DNA of 58,474 nucleotides, taken from the NCBI GenBank assembly GCA_024742605.1, contig JANSYC010000021.1:1-58474 (forward strand). Direction: 5' to 3'. Position 1 is the stretch's first letter, and the number at the start of each line of letters is the position of its first letter. The notes under the pieces are model-generated. The model did not search any database and had not been told where the DNA came from. It saw nothing but the letters and a program-made list of their open reading frames with translations. The DNA is from Alphaproteobacteria bacterium (GTDB lineage Bacteria > Pseudomonadota > Alphaproteobacteria > Thalassobaculales > Thalassobaculaceae). Both the position numbers and the translations under genes were made by a program. Below are positions 24,695-31,827 of this stretch, piece after piece.

Positions 24695-25492
24695 ATGGAA
24701 TTCGAAACCCTTATCGTCGAGCGGCTCGGCGCCACCCTGCGCGTCGCCATCAACCGGGAATCCAAGCGCAACGCGGTCAATGATCAGGTCCACGAGGATC
24801 TGCGCGCGGCCCTCACCCTGGTCGAGACCGATAAGACCATTCGGGCGCTGATCCTGACCGGAACCGGAAAGGCATTCTGTTCCGGCCAGGATCTGTCCGC
24901 CCGCATGCCGCCGGAGAGTGGCCCCCCGGTTCGGGATCTCGGCGCCGGTCTGGCCAAGAGCTACAACGCATTGGTCAAGCGCCTGCGTGACCTGGACGTG
25001 CCGGTGATCGTCGCGGTCAATGGGGTGGCGGCGGGGGCCGGCATGGGATTGGTTCTGGCCGGAGACGTCATTCTGGCCGGCAAATCCGCCAGCTTTCTGG
25101 TGTCCTTCGGCCGGATCGGCCTGATCCCGGACGCCGGTGTCACCCACCATCTGCCGCGTCTGATCGGCGAGGGCCGCGCGCTTGCGATGGCGCTCACCAC
25201 CGATCCGCTCGACGCAGAGACGGCGGAGCGCTGGGGGATGGTGTGGAAGGTCCATGACGACGACAAACTGGCGGAGGCATCCGTCGCCATGGCGCAGAAG
25301 CTGGGCGCCATGCCGGTCAAGGCCATCACCCTGACCCGGAAGGCAATGCGGGCGTCCCTGTCCAACGATCTGGAGACCCAGCTTGCCCTGGAGGCCGACC
25401 TGCAGCGTGAGGCCGGTTTCTCCATGGACTATGCCGAGGGCATCCGGGCGTTCCTGCAGAAACGGCCTGCCGCGTTCGACGGTCGGACCTGA
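24695..25492 (+). CDS. paaG: PaaG-like enoyl-CoA hydratase/isomerase
   Basis: Crotonase-family protein of 265 residues close to PaaG, which isomerises the epoxide of phenylacetyl-CoA to an oxepin. Supporting segments are GTGKAFCSGQDLSARMP and VNGVAAGAGMGLVLAGDVILAG (oxyanion hole). SFGRIGLIPDAGVTHHLPRLIG follows, in which the Asp corresponds to the single catalytic acid of PaaG; the usual hydratase Glu pair is missing. GGGAG lies seven bases before the ATG at 24695, which therefore beats the ATG at 24689. A PaaI-like thioesterase gene follows four bases later. The epoxidase genes are not in the window. Confidence 0.8.
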   Translation: MEFETLIVERLGATLRVAINRESKRNAVNDQVHEDLRAALTLVETDKTIRALILTGTGKAFCSGQDLSARMPPESGPPVRDLGAGLAKSYNALVKRLRDLDVPVIVAVNGVAAGAGMGLVLAGDVILAGKSASFLVSFGRIGLIPDAGVTHHLPRLIGEGRALAMALTTDPLDAETAERWGMVWKVHDDDKLAEASVAMAQKLGAMPVKAITLTRKAMRASLSNDLETQLALEADLQREAGFSMDYAEGIRAFLQKRPAAFDGRT

Positions 25493-25496
25493 GCCT

Positions 25497-25919
25497 TTGA
25501 GCGGCAACAGCATCTCTCCGTCGAACCGATGGCTGGAAGCCAGGGATTCGGCGGCCCGGGAACTTGGGATCGTGCTCCTGGAGGCCCGCGGAGGCTACGC
25601 CAGGGCGGAACTGAGACTGGAGCCCCGTCACGGCAATCCGCACGGCATGTGCCATGGCGGAGTGATCTTCACCCTTGCCGACAGCACCTTCGGCCATGCC
25701 TGCAACGGCCATGACCGCAAGACCGTGGCCTCGGGCGCCGATATCGACTTTCTGCGCCCCGGCCTGATCGGCACCACCCTCACCGCCGAGGCAATCGAGA
25801 GCGCGGCCAGCGGCCGGACCGGGATCTACGACATCACCGTGCGCGACACCGCGTCCGGAGACGTCGTGGCGGTCATGCGCGGGCGGTCACGCGTGATCGG
25901 CGGGAGCTTTGAGACCTGA
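25497..25919 (+). CDS. paaI: PaaI-like hotdog thioesterase
   Basis: Acyl-CoA thioesterase of the PaaI type, 140 residues, a single hotdog domain. The signature GMCHGGVIFTLADSTFGHACN carries the catalytic Asp and the HGG turn, and is followed by ASGADIDFLRPG. PaaI clears stalled phenylacetate-pathway CoA esters. The start is not obvious: there is no suitable ATG in frame after the paaG stop. TTG at 25497 gives a protein starting SGNSISPSNRWLEARD, which fits family length. Longer frames reaching back into paaG look like antisense shadow. The arrangement paaG-paaI without other paa genes is a partial pathway island. Confidence 0.8.
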   Translation: MSGNSISPSNRWLEARDSAARELGIVLLEARGGYARAELRLEPRHGNPHGMCHGGVIFTLADSTFGHACNGHDRKTVASGADIDFLRPGLIGTTLTAEAIESAASGRTGIYDITVRDTASGDVVAVMRGRSRVIGGSFET

Positions 25920-25923
25920 CAGA

Positions 25924-26478
25924 CTATCCGGCCCGCTTCCGATACAGGACATGCCGACGCAGCGGGTGACCCGGCGCGATCAGCGGGTGGTCGAAATCGC
26001 CCGATGGATCCCGCATCATCCCGATCGACCGCATCACCGCCTGCGACGGCAAATTCACAGCGGCGGTGAACGACACCACCTCCTCCCGGCCCAGGTCCTC
26101 AAAGGCGAAGCGCAAGACCTCGGCCGCCGCCTCTCTTGCGTATCCCTTGCGCCAATGGGCCCTGGCCAGACGCCAGCCGATCTCGAAGGCCGGACTGAAC
26201 GGCAACTCATCGGCATAATCCGGGATGTTCAGGCCGACGAAACCGATGAACGGCGCACCACCACGCACCTCGACCGCCCACCAGCCCCAGCCCTGGGCGG
26301 CGAATTTTTGCCCGAGCCGACGGGCCAGCCTGTCACTGTCCGCTCGATCCAGCGGGGCCGGGAAATAGCGCATCACCTCCGGGTCGGCGTTCAGTTCCGC
26401 GAAGGGCACGAGGTCGCTGTCCCGCCAGGGCCGCAGGATCAGACGTTCTGTCTCGAGTGTGATGGAGGATGTGGTCAA
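25924..26478 (-). CDS. GNAT N-acetyltransferase (RimJ/RimL type)
   Basis: Acetyltransferase of 184 residues in the GNAT superfamily, group 3 (RimJ/RimL/YdaF). Signature parts are TLETERLILRPWRDSDL at the N-terminus and the acetyl-CoA loop region GWRLARAHWRKGYAREAAAEVLRFAFEDL. An AAVNLPSQAVMRSIGMM helix follows, where the N-S pair packs against CoA. It acetylates an amino group of a protein or small molecule in the cytoplasm; the target is unknown. It is convergent with paaI (4 bases apart) and divergent from arsC, so it stands alone as a single gene. Confidence 0.88.
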   Translation of the reverse strand: MTTSSITLETERLILRPWRDSDLVPFAELNADPEVMRYFPAPLDRADSDRLARRLGQKFAAQGWGWWAVEVRGGAPFIGFVGLNIPDYADELPFSPAFEIGWRLARAHWRKGYAREAAAEVLRFAFEDLGREEVVSFTAAVNLPSQAVMRSIGMMRDPSGDFDHPLIAPGHPLRRHVLYRKRAG

Positions 26479-26535
26479 GGCCCGGCTCCAAATGTTTGAA
26501 TACCGCCCGCACCTGACTCAGGAAGGACTGAAGCG

Positions 26536-26877
26536 ATGGCCGTGCGCATATACCACAACCCGCGCTGCTCGAAATCCCGCCAGACCCTGGACCTCTTGAA
26601 GGCGAAAGGGATCGTGCCGCAGGTCGTTGAATATCTGAAGACCCCTCTGGATGCGGCGGCTCTTCAGGCTCTCAACGCCAAACTGGGTGTTCCAGTCCGC
26701 GCCATGATGCGGACCAAGGAAACGCCATATGGGGACCTGGGATTGGCGGAGGCTGATGACACAGCCCTGCTCGCGGCGATCGCGGCGCACCCGATCCTGC
26801 TGGAACGCCCGATCGTGGAGAACGGCGCAAAAGCCGCCATCGGCCGTCCACCGGAGGCGGTCGAGGCGGTATTGTAA
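26536..26877 (+). CDS. ArsC-family reductase (arsenate reductase-like)
   Basis: Thioredoxin-fold protein of 113 residues of the ArsC family. The catalytic Cys is Cys11 in YHNPRCSKSRQTL, exactly the ArsC motif, and RPIVENG later supplies one of the conserved Arg residues. True ArsC uses glutaredoxin and reduces arsenate to arsenite. The gene stands alone without arsB/acr3, which often means a Spx/YffB-like relative of uncertain substrate. However, an arsR-permease pair is present far away at 55-56 kb. GAAGGACTG before the ATG serves as a ribosome-binding site. Confidence in the family is high, in arsenate specificity moderate. Confidence 0.85.
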   Translation: MAVRIYHNPRCSKSRQTLDLLKAKGIVPQVVEYLKTPLDAAALQALNAKLGVPVRAMMRTKETPYGDLGLAEADDTALLAAIAAHPILLERPIVENGAKAAIGRPPEAVEAVL

Positions 26878-26915
26878 CGCCGGAGGCCAGATGCCCTCCG
26901 ACTGAAGACCGGGAC

Positions 26916-28289
26916 CTATTCCGCAGCGCGGGAATTCGGTCGTGCGAACCTGGCTTCCATCTCGCGTCGGATCTTCACCGCCTGGCTGGTCTCGTCGATC
27001 ACCACATCGGTCCAGCGCAGCTTCTCGCCCTGTTTGATCGGACGGGTGAGTTTGACGTTGTGAGCCAGGCCGAGCGGCAGATAACCCTCGGATAGGGAGG
27101 CATCGGCCGGGGTCTGCTTGCCCCAGACGCAATAGCCGCCCTCCCCGTCCAGCAGGTCGCCTGCCGCCATGTCCTTCTTGGCGGTCGCCACCACATCGGA
27201 ATGAAACGCCACCGGGCTGCCGGTCGGCTCACCGCGCAAGGCGACCGAGGCGACGGAGATGCCCAACTCCAAGCCGATCATATGGATCGGCCGGTAAAGC
27301 GCCGCGTATTTGTAGCTGCTGTCCGGCAGCATCTTGTATTCCTCGAAGCAGAAGGTCGCGTAGTCGGTCTCGGCCTCAATCACCACATAGGTGCCGAACT
27401 GGATATGCCCCGGCACCTCGTTGCCGTCCCGGTCGAGCGAGGAGATCACCTCGGTGGTGCCGATCGCCGGATCCGTAAGGGTCACGACGCCACCGGCCGT
27501 CACCGGTTTGCAGACTTCCGCCACGCCTGCCCCGGATGACGGCGGGAACAGCAGGCCGTCCGGTTGCGGCAACAGGCCGGTCGCATTGCAGACCGCCGTC
27601 ATCTCGATCCCGGATTTGGTGCCGTCCACGAAGCTGTTGAACATCTTGGGGTTCATCCGTCCCCGTTCGACCATCTCTCGCGAAAAGCCGAAATTGTCCC
27701 AGACCGTCTCCGGCGTGGAGGCGTGGTAGTGCGGCAGGTAGCGGGTGCCCTTCCCCGCGCAGACCACCTTGAAACCGGCAGCCCGGGCCCAATCCACATG
27801 CTCCGCGATCAGCGCCGGCTGGTCGCCCCAGGCCAGGCTGTAGACCAGACCCGCGGCCTCGGCCTTGGCGGCCAGCAGGGGGCCGGCCACCACGTCCGCC
27901 TCCACGTTGACCATGATCACGTGCCGGCCGTGCTCGATCGCCTGCAGGCAATGCCTGATACCCGCCGCCGGGTCCCCGGTCGCCTCGATCAGCACGTCAA
28001 GACCGTCCGCCGCGATCAGCGCATCGGCATTGTCGGTGACGAAGGTGGAGCGATGGGCCCGCGCGTCGTCGAAGGAGGTGGCGGCAAACCGCTCCGGCTC
28101 CCAGCCGATATGCGCAAGCTGATCGCGCGCGCGCGCCGGGTTCAGGTCGGCCACGCCCAGGATGTGGATGCCCTGGGTCAGACGGGCCTGGGACAGGTAC
28201 ATCGCGCCGAATTTGCCGGCGCCGATGATACCGACGCGTACGGGACGCCCCTCGGCCTCGCGGGCCGAGAGCATACGGGAGAGATTCAT
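26916..28289 (-). CDS. NAD(P)-dependent oxidoreductase with C-terminal SAF domain
   Basis: Oxidoreductase of 457 residues. The N-terminal Rossmann fold shows VGIIGAGKFGAMYLSQ (about residues 19-34) and a homoserine-dehydrogenase-like layout (DVLIEATGDPAAGIRH). The C-terminal third is a SAF domain (KKDMAAGDLLDGEGG to LTRPIKQGEKLRWTDV), an arrangement seen in sugar-acid dehydrogenases. It probably oxidises a polyol-derived or hydroxy acid with NAD(P); the substrate is unknown. It begins 12 bases after the PhyH dioxygenase stop, so they are one operon. Both may handle a hydroxylated small acid. A nearby GGAGC supports the ATG at 28289. Confidence 0.82.
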   Translation of the reverse strand: MNLSRMLSAREAEGRPVRVGIIGAGKFGAMYLSQARLTQGIHILGVADLNPARARDQLAHIGWEPERFAATSFDDARAHRSTFVTDNADALIAADGLDVLIEATGDPAAGIRHCLQAIEHGRHVIMVNVEADVVAGPLLAAKAEAAGLVYSLAWGDQPALIAEHVDWARAAGFKVVCAGKGTRYLPHYHASTPETVWDNFGFSREMVERGRMNPKMFNSFVDGTKSGIEMTAVCNATGLLPQPDGLLFPPSSGAGVAEVCKPVTAGGVVTLTDPAIGTTEVISSLDRDGNEVPGHIQFGTYVVIEAETDYATFCFEEYKMLPDSSYKYAALYRPIHMIGLELGISVASVALRGEPTGSPVAFHSDVVATAKKDMAAGDLLDGEGGYCVWGKQTPADASLSEGYLPLGLAHNVKLTRPIKQGEKLRWTDVVIDETSQAVKIRREMEARFARPNSRAAE

Positions 28290-28301
28290 GGAAAAGCTCC
28301 T

Positions 28302-29099
28302 TCAGGCCGCCTTGGCTTCGTCGGCGACGAGATCCGTCAGACAATCATCGGACAATGGGGAGATCGGGGTGAAATCCCGATGCGCGATCCATTCGGCGCG
28401 TTTGAAGTCGGTGATGTGATTGTCGACCCGGTTGAGGCTGAGATACACGATTGTCCGATCAAACGGGCTGATGTTCGGCGGGCTGGCGTGCACCAGATTG
28501 CCGTGGAACATGACGACCGAACCCGGTTTGCCGACAGGTGCCACGCAGCCGCCGCGCTCCGCCAGCCGCTTCACCTCGGCCTTCGACAGGGTCCACAGCG
28601 GGTAGCTGGTGGTCGCCAGGTCGTGTCCGGCTTCCAGAGTCCCTTCCACATGGCTGCCCGGAATGAACAGCAGGGGACCGTTGGCCGGGGTCACCTCGTC
28701 CAGGAACAGGGCGATGTTCATCGCCTTCGGCTCCGGCATGCCGTCATCCCGGTGCCAGGTTCCGAAATCCTGATGCCATTGCCAGACCTCGCCATCAAAG
28801 GCGGCCTTGGCGTTGATCTTGTACTGGTGCATGTAGACTTCGCCGCCCAACAGATCCATCACCGGTTCGACCAGACGCGGATGCGCGCCCAGACGCTTGT
28901 GCGCCTCATCGTAGGTGTGGGCCGCGAAGGCGGTCCGGGCGACGCCGCTGCTCTCGCGCCAGACCTCTTCCCGGTCGGTAGCGTAGATCTGGGCGGCATG
29001 TCGGCGCAGCACGGCGGTTTCCTGTTCGGTGAACATTTCCGGCAGGAACAGGTAGCCGTCCTTCTCGAACGCGGTGAGCTGGTCTTGCGTAAGCTTCAT
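28302..29099 (-). CDS. Phytanoyl-CoA dioxygenase (PhyH) family oxygenase
   Basis: Fe(II)/2-oxoglutarate-dependent oxygenase of 265 residues in the PhyH family, which includes ectoine hydroxylase EctD. The iron-binding triad is seen as His and Asp in WQWHQDFGTWH, near the middle, and a distal His in MFHGNLVHASPPN, followed by the 2-oxoglutarate-binding Arg in FDRTIVYLSLN. NGPLLFIPGSH is the conserved loop. EctD-like features (HQDFGTWHRDDGMP) are suggestive in an osmolyte-rich context, but ectABC is absent, so hydroxylation of another compatible solute or small acid is possible. ATG 29099 has GGGAG seven bases upstream. It is cotranscribed with the SAF oxidoreductase. Confidence 0.87.
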   Translation of the reverse strand: MKLTQDQLTAFEKDGYLFLPEMFTEQETAVLRRHAAQIYATDREEVWRESSGVARTAFAAHTYDEAHKRLGAHPRLVEPVMDLLGGEVYMHQYKINAKAAFDGEVWQWHQDFGTWHRDDGMPEPKAMNIALFLDEVTPANGPLLFIPGSHVEGTLEAGHDLATTSYPLWTLSKAEVKRLAERGGCVAPVGKPGSVVMFHGNLVHASPPNISPFDRTIVYLSLNRVDNHITDFKRAEWIAHRDFTPISPLSDDCLTDLVADEAKAA

Positions 29100-29230
29100 G
29101 GTGATTCTCCCTTGGCATCGGCCCAATTCGAGATCAGGCGTCGTCTTGCTTGAATCCAGTCTGCCGTCCCGGTGCGGTAAAGAAAAGGGGCGCACAGTCG
29201 CAACCCCGCCAGGCCATCCGCAGAGAGACG

Positions 29231-30559
29231 TCAGGTCCGAAGGACGCGCACCTCGGCCAGTGCGCGGTCAATCAGCCGATCGCTGTCGCCGAGATAGTTC
29301 GCCGGGTCGGCAACCTGGGCCCAGTCGACGGGGGCATCGACCTCGCTCTTGAGCCTGTCGAACAAGTTGCCGCCGCTTCTGGCCACATCCAGGGCGAGTG
29401 TCTTGACCACGGCCTGCGCCTCTGGCCGGGGCATATGCCGGGCCAACGCGAAACTGGCCGCCTCCGCCATGATCAGACCGTCGGAGCCGAGATTCGCGCG
29501 CATGCGGTCAATCTGCGGGTCCATCCGGTCGACCAGCCCCTCGGCATGACGGGTGGCGGCCGCTGCGGCAATCGCCAGACGCGGCAGAACCTGCCATTCC
29601 AGGGTCCAGCCGGGCGAGCCGCGCTCATGTTCCTGAATCTGAGCCTGATGCAGGGTTCCGACCAGGCCCGCCGCCTCGCGTGCGACGGCGATAAGGGCCT
29701 CACCGCTCACCGGGTTGGCCTTCTGCGGCATCGTGCTGGAGCCGCCGCGTGCCCCGCCGGCCCCCGGAAGCTCCCGCAGCTCACCGAACTCCGATTGAGC
29801 CAGCAACACGGCGTCCTGACCGATCTTCCCCAGCGAGCCCGCCACATTGCCGAACCAGGATCCGAGCTCCACCAGCCCGTCCCGTTGCGCATGCCAATGC
29901 ATCACGGGAACCGGCAGATCCAGTTCCTCACCCAGAGCGACCATCACATCGAGACCGCGGTCGTCGAGGGCGGCCAGGGTGCCCGCCGCCCCTCCGAATT
30001 GCACCGTCAGGACGCGATCCCGCATCTCGGTGAGGCGAAGGCGATGCCGGTGCAAGGGCAACATCCAGTTGACGAGTTTGAGACCGAAGCTGATGGGAAG
30101 CGCCTGCTGAAACCGGGTCCGGCCCGGCATCACGGTGCATCTGTGGCGCTCCGCTGCGTCCGCGAGGAAATGGATCACCTTCGCCAAACGCAGATCGATC
30201 AGATCCAGCGCGTGCCGCATCCGCAGCACCAGGGCCGTATCCATAACGTCCTGGGTGGTCGCCCCCCAATGGACATAGCTGCCGGCAGCGCCCCCAACTG
30301 CCTCCCGGAGCTGAGCCACCAGCGCGATCACCGGAACCCCCGAGCTCTCGACCCCTCGGGCAACCTCATCCTCGTCGGCCACAAACGTGGTCAGCGCCCG
30401 GTCAATCTCCGAGCCAACCTGCTCCGGGATGACACCAATCCGGGCCTGTGCCCGGGCGAGCCCACGTTCCATCTCCACCATTGCGGCCAGCAACGCAGGC
30501 GTTCCCAGCAGCGGCCCCACGTCAGGATCCGAGAAGATCGGGTCGAGATAACCGGTCAC
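29231..30559 (-). CDS. pcaB: 3-carboxy-cis,cis-muconate cycloisomerase
   Basis: Member of the fumarase/aspartase superfamily, 442 residues, matching PcaB of the protocatechuate branch of the beta-ketoadipate pathway. It converts 3-carboxymuconate to 4-carboxymuconolactone. The superfamily signature GSSTMPQKANP is intact, with the Ser nucleophile region, and YVHWGATTQDVMDT forms the other conserved region. The start is the GTG at 30559, which overlaps the pcaC stop (GTGA), and the product begins MTGYLDPIF. Longer upstream frames are antisense to pcaC. It ends 131 bases before the PhyH gene. pobA lies 22 kb away, and together they imply use of 4-hydroxybenzoate. Confidence 0.92.
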   Translation of the reverse strand: MTGYLDPIFSDPDVGPLLGTPALLAAMVEMERGLARAQARIGVIPEQVGSEIDRALTTFVADEDEVARGVESSGVPVIALVAQLREAVGGAAGSYVHWGATTQDVMDTALVLRMRHALDLIDLRLAKVIHFLADAAERHRCTVMPGRTRFQQALPISFGLKLVNWMLPLHRHRLRLTEMRDRVLTVQFGGAAGTLAALDDRGLDVMVALGEELDLPVPVMHWHAQRDGLVELGSWFGNVAGSLGKIGQDAVLLAQSEFGELRELPGAGGARGGSSTMPQKANPVSGEALIAVAREAAGLVGTLHQAQIQEHERGSPGWTLEWQVLPRLAIAAAAATRHAEGLVDRMDPQIDRMRANLGSDGLIMAEAASFALARHMPRPEAQAVVKTLALDVARSGGNLFDRLKSEVDAPVDWAQVADPANYLGDSDRLIDRALAEVRVLRT

Positions 30560-30957
30560 CCGCGCTGCTCCCCCTCGCTGTCGGGCAGGATGCCAAGTTC
30601 GTCCCTGGCAATAGCGTAGCCCCGGTTGGCGGCGGGGACTCCGGCATAAACCGCAACGTGGAACAGGGCTTCCTTGATCTGATCGACGGTTGCACCGGTA
30701 TTCCGAGAGGCGCGGATGTGCATGGCGAACTCGTCCCAATGTCCGAGGCTGGCCAGGATCGACAGGGTGAGCAGACTGCGGATCGGACGATCCAGGCCCG
30801 GCCGGGTCCAGACCGACCCCCATGCCCCTTCGGTAATGAATCGCTGGAAATCCGCATCGAAGGAGGTTTTTCGGCCCTCGGCGCGATCCACATGCGCCGC
30901 CCCCAGAACCTCGCGCCGGACCGTCATCCCCGCCTCGAACCGTTCGTTGTCGGACAT
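30556..30957 (-). CDS. pcaC: 4-carboxymuconolactone decarboxylase
   Basis: Small alpha-helical decarboxylase of 133 residues (AhpD-like fold) from the protocatechuate pathway, making beta-ketoadipate enol-lactone. The conserved FDADFQRFITEGAWGSVWTRPGL and GHWDEFAMHIRASRNTGAT segments are both present. The latter contains the active-site His residues, followed by IKEALFHVAVYAGVPAA. There is no CxxC, so it is not a peroxidase of the AhpD type. ATG 30957 has GGAGGGAG upstream. The pair pcaC-pcaB is coupled by a GTGA overlap. The pathway's pcaD, pcaGH and pcaIJF are not in the window. Confidence 0.93.
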   Translation of the reverse strand: MSDNERFEAGMTVRREVLGAAHVDRAEGRKTSFDADFQRFITEGAWGSVWTRPGLDRPIRSLLTLSILASLGHWDEFAMHIRASRNTGATVDQIKEALFHVAVYAGVPAANRGYAIARDELGILPDSEGEQRG

Positions 30958-31021
30958 CGGATCTCCCTCCCCAATTGTCTGGTTCAGGTGGTAGCGCGCC
31001 CGTCGATAAGCGTCCAGCGGC

Positions 31022-31735
31022 TTAGACCGCCTCATCGACCTCATCAAGGTCGGTTTCACGCGGCGCCAGCAGCTGACGGCGCACCTCCCGTTCTTCCTGG
31101 GTGAGGCGGTCGACTTCCCCCTGCTTCAGGGCATGGGCAGCGCCCCTCATCTCCTCGGTCCATTTCGGCATCGCGCCCTCGAGCGCCGCCAGGGCCTGAC
31201 GTTGAGACGAGGCTAGTTTGGAGGCCTGCTCGAACTGCTCGACGATGTCGCTCTTTCTAAGCGCAACGAAATCCCGATGGTCCGGAAGAACCTGGCCTAT
31301 CGCCGGCAGCACCTCGGCCTCGTAAGTGGCTGCGGCCGCCTGACGTTCGGGCGAAGTCATCCAGAGAAAACCCCACCCGGACGGTGTCCCAAGACGCCAG
31401 ACCCCAAGCCTGCAAACCTCGAACACATACTCGGTGGGGTACGCCGCGACCATGTCCTCAAGTGTACGAAGCACTTTGTTCGGATGTGCGTAGCATCCGC
31501 GCAGGGCCTGGTGCAGGGCGTCCACCTTGGCCTCGTGCCGACGAAAGAACGTGTGATCGTCCTGCAGTCGACGAACCTCGCCATCCAAGGTCTTGACCTT
31601 GCGACGCACCCGCTCCAACACCTTGTAGCTTTGGTCGATCAAGGTGACGTAGGCGCGCAAGGTGTCGATACGGTCGCTTGCGGCAACCGCTTTCTGATGC
31701 AAGTCCGTCAGCGCGGCGGGAACGAGGTCAGTCAT
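31022..31735 (-). CDS. Uncharacterised coiled-coil protein
   Basis: Cytoplasmic protein of 237 residues without signal peptide or membrane helices. Residues about 30-70 (LIDQSYKVLERVRRKVKTLDGEVRRLQDDH) and the C-terminal 60 (many Glu, Gln, Arg, Lys) look like coiled coil. A middle part holds YVFEVCRLGVWRLGTPSGWGFLWM, a compact Trp-rich strand region. I do not recognise the family. It lies between pcaC and the glucosylglycerol-phosphate synthase gene on the same strand, 92 bases after the synthase stop, so it could be read with the osmolyte genes, but nothing in the sequence shows a related role. Confidence 0.6.
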   Translation of the reverse strand: MTDLVPAALTDLHQKAVAASDRIDTLRAYVTLIDQSYKVLERVRRKVKTLDGEVRRLQDDHTFFRRHEAKVDALHQALRGCYAHPNKVLRTLEDMVAAYPTEYVFEVCRLGVWRLGTPSGWGFLWMTSPERQAAAATYEAEVLPAIGQVLPDHRDFVALRKSDIVEQFEQASKLASSQRQALAALEGAMPKWTEEMRGAAHALKQGEVDRLTQEEREVRRQLLAPRETDLDEVDEAV

Positions 31736-31827
31736 CTTCGGTCGCTCACAACAATCGAGAGACGACAGAATACCCCAAAATAGTTAACGAGGCCCTGCCA
31801 CTCTCCCAAAACAACCGTCTTTTCGTC

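Noticed and set aside
27564-29153. 529-codon plus-strand open frame
   Set aside because: It is antisense to the SAF oxidoreductase and PhyH genes, which have clear motifs; its translation has no recognisable domain.
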